Positions 14,247 through 16,324 of a stretch of 16,324 bases of DNA are shown piece after piece. Both the position numbers and the translations under genes were made by a program. Under the pieces are notes generated by a model. That model worked only from the letters and a program-made list of their open reading frames with translations, searched no databases and was not told the origin of the DNA. Each line of letters opens with the position of its first letter. The stretch's first letter is position 1. Source of the stretch: Labilibaculum sp041595635 (GTDB taxonomy: Bacteria; Bacteroidota; Bacteroidia; Bacteroidales; Marinifilaceae); assembly GCF_041595635.1 (NCBI RefSeq), contig NZ_JBFHJW010000082.1, positions 1-16,324 of the forward strand. The letters are read 5' to 3'.

Positions 14247-16241
14247 ATGAAAAAGTTAACATTTAAAGTTTTGAGTTTAGCTATTCTAGCTATGCCTTTT
14301 TTGTCTAGTTGTTCCGACGATGCTGATGATGTAATAGTAGTTGAAGAAGTAATTCAGTTAATTGAGGAGGGCGAATTGACAGGTACTTTAACCGAGGATT
14401 ATACTCTCGATTCCAGCGTTCAGTATAACCTGAGTGGTTCATTCATTGTTCCTGATGGTTTAACGCTTACCATTCCTGCAGGAACTGAAATTATTGCCGA
14501 TAACGGTGGTACAGATGTATATATCGCTGTTTTAATGGGTGGTAAAATTAATATTGAAGGTACAGAATCTAATCCTGTTGTTATGACATCGGTTAACGGA
14601 GATGCTGGTGATTGGGGTGGATTAACTCTTTGCGGAAAAGCTGTTACTACCGCTGGTGCTGATTCGGAAGCTGAAGTGGGTGGTTTCATTTATGGAGGAT
14701 CCGATGATTCTGATAGTTCAGGATCTATCGAGTATTTAGTGATAACCGGTACTGGTGCTCAAATTAATGCCGACTCGCAATACAATGGTATTTCTTTTTA
14801 TGCGGTAGGTTCAGGAACAATTGTTGAAAATGTTGCTGTAATAAATGGTTCCGACGATGGTGTTGAGTTTTTTGGGGGTACAGTTTCGGTAAGCAACCTA
14901 TTCCTACAAAACAACGAAGATGATGCGATTGACTGGACAGAAGGTTGGAGTGGTACTGTAACTAATGCTTATGTAGAGCATTCTATCGACGGTTTTTCTA
15001 CTGTTGTTGAAGGCGATAAAGTAAATAACAATCCTAAACTTGTGAATTTAACTGCTGTTTCTACAACTGGTGGTACTGCTTTGCAATTCAAACTGGAATC
15101 GGGTGCTACAATCACAGGCCTATCTTTAACGGGTTACGAAGTAACTATCGATATGAAAGATGATGGAGCATTGTCAAATGTTCAAATTGATGGTGTAGAT
15201 GCTGATCCTGCAAACAGTTACAATGCAGATGCTACTGTGGATGTAACAAGCTTTTCATGGGTAGATGTTGATGTTCAGACAGTAGAGACTTGGTCTGGTA
15301 GCGATTTAACTGGAACTGTTGACGATATTATTACTTTAGATGCTTCTGTTGCCTATTCTTTAACGGGTTCTTTAATTGTAGAGGATGGTGCTTCTTTAAT
15401 TATTCCTGCGGGTACTAAAATTACTGCCGAAGCTGGTGGTACTGATGTTTATATCGCTGTATTAATGGGTGGTAAAATTTATATTAATGGTACTTCCGAT
15501 TCTCCAGTGGTAATGTCTTCTGTAAATGCTGAACCTGGCGACTGGGGTGGTTTAACCCTTTGTGGTCAGGCGACTACTACTGCGGGCTCTGATTCGGAAG
15601 CTGAAGTAGGTGGTTTTATTTATGGTGGTGAAGATGACGAGGATAACTCAGGTTCTATTGAGTACTTAGTAATTAAAGGAACGGGTGCTCAAATTAATGC
15701 TGATTCTCAATACAATGGTGTTTCTTTTTATGCGGTAGGTTCAGGAACGACCATCAAGAATGTTGCTGTAATTAATGGTTCCGATGATGGTGTTGAGTTT
15801 TTCGGTGGAACAGTAGCGGTAAGCAATATGTACCTTGAAAATAACGAAGATGATTCAATCGACTGGACGGAAGGATGGAACGGAAAAGTGACTAATGCTT
15901 ATATTTCTCATACAGTTGACGGATTTTCTACTGTATTCGAAGGTGATAAAGTAAACAACGATCCTCAGTTCGAAAACATAACTGCGATCTCTACAGTTGG
16001 TGGTACAGGACTTCAATTTAAATTAGAATCAGGTGCATCAATCACAGGATTATACATGGAAGGTTACGATTATGATTTGGATATGAAAAATGATGGTGCT
16101 TTATCGAACGTTCAAATTGAAGGTGCTGATGCAGATGCAAGTTTAGTTGCTGGTGAAACCAGTAAGTATACTTTGAACTCAGGTAAAGATTCCGATCAAG
16201 TTGATATTTCTTCATGGTCTTGGATCGAAGCGACTTTGTAA
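14247..16241 (+). CDS. Surface lipoprotein made of two beta-helix-like modules
   Basis: 664 aa. A lipoprotein signal ends in the lipobox LSSC with C22, followed by SDDADD. An acidic run at this place matches the Bacteroidota lipoprotein export signal, so the protein is probably on the cell surface. After a Val/Glu-rich linker come two modules, residues about 44-343 and 354-664. They align without a gap over 277 residues at an offset of exactly 310. By hand count 208 of 277 are identical. Each has short beta-strand/turn rungs typical of a right-handed beta-helix, with strictly kept blocks 'VYIAVLMGGK', 'GDWGGLTLCG', 'EAEVGGFIYG', 'AQINADSQYN', 'GSDDGVEFFG', 'IDWTEGW' and 'EGDKVN'. Many Asp/Glu could bind Ca2+. 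Single-module relatives are often labelled 'multidrug transporter' in automated annotation, which the sequence does not support. A partner role for the receptor upstream, in place of SusD, is inferred from the operon. Confidence 0.85.
   Translation: MKKLTFKVLSLAILAMPFLSSCSDDADDVIVVEEVIQLIEEGELTGTLTEDYTLDSSVQYNLSGSFIVPDGLTLTIPAGTEIIADNGGTDVYIAVLMGGKINIEGTESNPVVMTSVNGDAGDWGGLTLCGKAVTTAGADSEAEVGGFIYGGSDDSDSSGSIEYLVITGTGAQINADSQYNGISFYAVGSGTIVENVAVINGSDDGVEFFGGTVSVSNLFLQNNEDDAIDWTEGWSGTVTNAYVEHSIDGFSTVVEGDKVNNNPKLVNLTAVSTTGGTALQFKLESGATITGLSLTGYEVTIDMKDDGALSNVQIDGVDADPANSYNADATVDVTSFSWVDVDVQTVETWSGSDLTGTVDDIITLDASVAYSLTGSLIVEDGASLIIPAGTKITAEAGGTDVYIAVLMGGKIYINGTSDSPVVMSSVNAEPGDWGGLTLCGQATTTAGSDSEAEVGGFIYGGEDDEDNSGSIEYLVIKGTGAQINADSQYNGVSFYAVGSGTTIKNVAVINGSDDGVEFFGGTVAVSNMYLENNEDDSIDWTEGWNGKVTNAYISHTVDGFSTVFEGDKVNNDPQFENITAISTVGGTGLQFKLESGASITGLYMEGYDYDLDMKNDGALSNVQIEGADADASLVAGETSKYTLNSGKDSDQVDISSWSWIEATL
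14376..15206 (+). repeat. Lipoprotein module repeat, copy 1
   Basis: This 831-bp coding block (residues 44-320) aligns without gaps to 15306-16136 at a 930-bp offset. DNA similarity is also high, with changes mostly in third positions, for example around 14756-14810 against 15686-15740. This indicates intragenic tandem duplication. Confidence 0.9.
15306..16136 (+). repeat. Lipoprotein module repeat, copy 2
   Basis: Second copy of the 831-bp block (residues 354-630). After it the two modules diverge: copy 2 has a longer, Gly/Ser/Lys-containing end ('GETSKYTLNSGKDSDQVD') before the shared closing strand 'SWSWIEATL', against 'TSFSWVDVDV' in copy 1. Confidence 0.9.
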
Positions 16242-16324
16242 TGGGTTCATGGCAGATCGCAAAACAGATAGCTAGTAAGATTAGTTGAAATAAATACAGA
16301 TGATTACAGAAAGGCAGATCTTTA

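Noticed and set aside
14420..14689. 89-codon minus-strand frame inside the lipoprotein gene
   Set aside because: It is an antisense shadow of the repeated module, with Pro/Ser/Thr-rich composition from the complementary Gly/Asp codons.
11464..16241. SusC/SusD glycan utilisation pair
   Set aside because: The receptor plug is of a different class, the downstream lipoprotein has no SusD helical repeats, and no glycoside hydrolase or sulfatase gene follows within the window.
14247..16241. Multidrug transporter annotation often attached to this lipoprotein family
   Set aside because: There are no membrane helices besides the lipoprotein signal; the sequence is all beta-rungs and acidic turns.
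16242..16324. Short repeat GGCAGATC at 16251 and 16313 after the lipoprotein gene
   Set aside because: Two 8-bp copies only, with no hairpin, U-tract or gene start; this is too little to call.

Overview
The window is a low-GC, Bacteroidota-type chromosomal segment. Support for this comes from TonB/CarboxypepD_reg receptors, TAnnTTTG-like -7 elements, an acidic lipoprotein export signal after the lipobox cysteine, MORN-type secreted proteins and the near absence of Shine-Dalgarno sites. Gene content fits a marine member of the Marinilabiliales/Bacteroidales (Labilibaculum/Marinifilum-like), but the genus is an impression, not a demonstrated assignment. No rRNA, tRNA, IS element, phage gene or CRISPR array was found.

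Layout. (1) 1-3858, plus strand: the 3' end of an RND periplasmic adaptor and a complete 1145-aa RND efflux permease, separated by 9 bp. (2) 4212-4802, plus: a 196-aa membrane-anchored protein of unknown function, ending in a strong hairpin that also serves the convergent gene. (3) 4830-8184, minus: a signal-less protein with helical repeats and a GH16 fold whose catalytic glutamates are replaced; a TonB-family energy transducer; and a two-gene unit of small exported proteins (CarboxypepD_reg-like, then MORN repeats). (4) 8399-9103, plus: a ComF-family phosphoribosyltransferase, overlapping tail-to-tail by 4 bp with (5) a histidine kinase/OmpR-PhoB-type response regulator pair on the minus strand (10866-9100). 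(6) 11464-16241, plus: a TonB-dependent receptor followed after 38 bp by a large lipoprotein made of two nearly identical 310-residue-spaced beta-helix-like modules.

The most interesting part is region 5-6. The 597-bp gap between the kinase and the receptor gene carries three clusters of short direct repeats at an 11-bp period. This is the spacing used by PhoB/PhoP-type regulators, and the motifs resemble Pho boxes of other phyla. The simplest model is that the two-component pair controls a surface uptake system in which the duplicated beta-helix lipoprotein takes the place SusD holds in glycan systems. Phosphate or a phosphorylated compound as the signal or substrate is a hypothesis only. 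A second point of interest is the catalytically degenerate, apparently cytoplasmic GH16-fold protein at 4830-6242.
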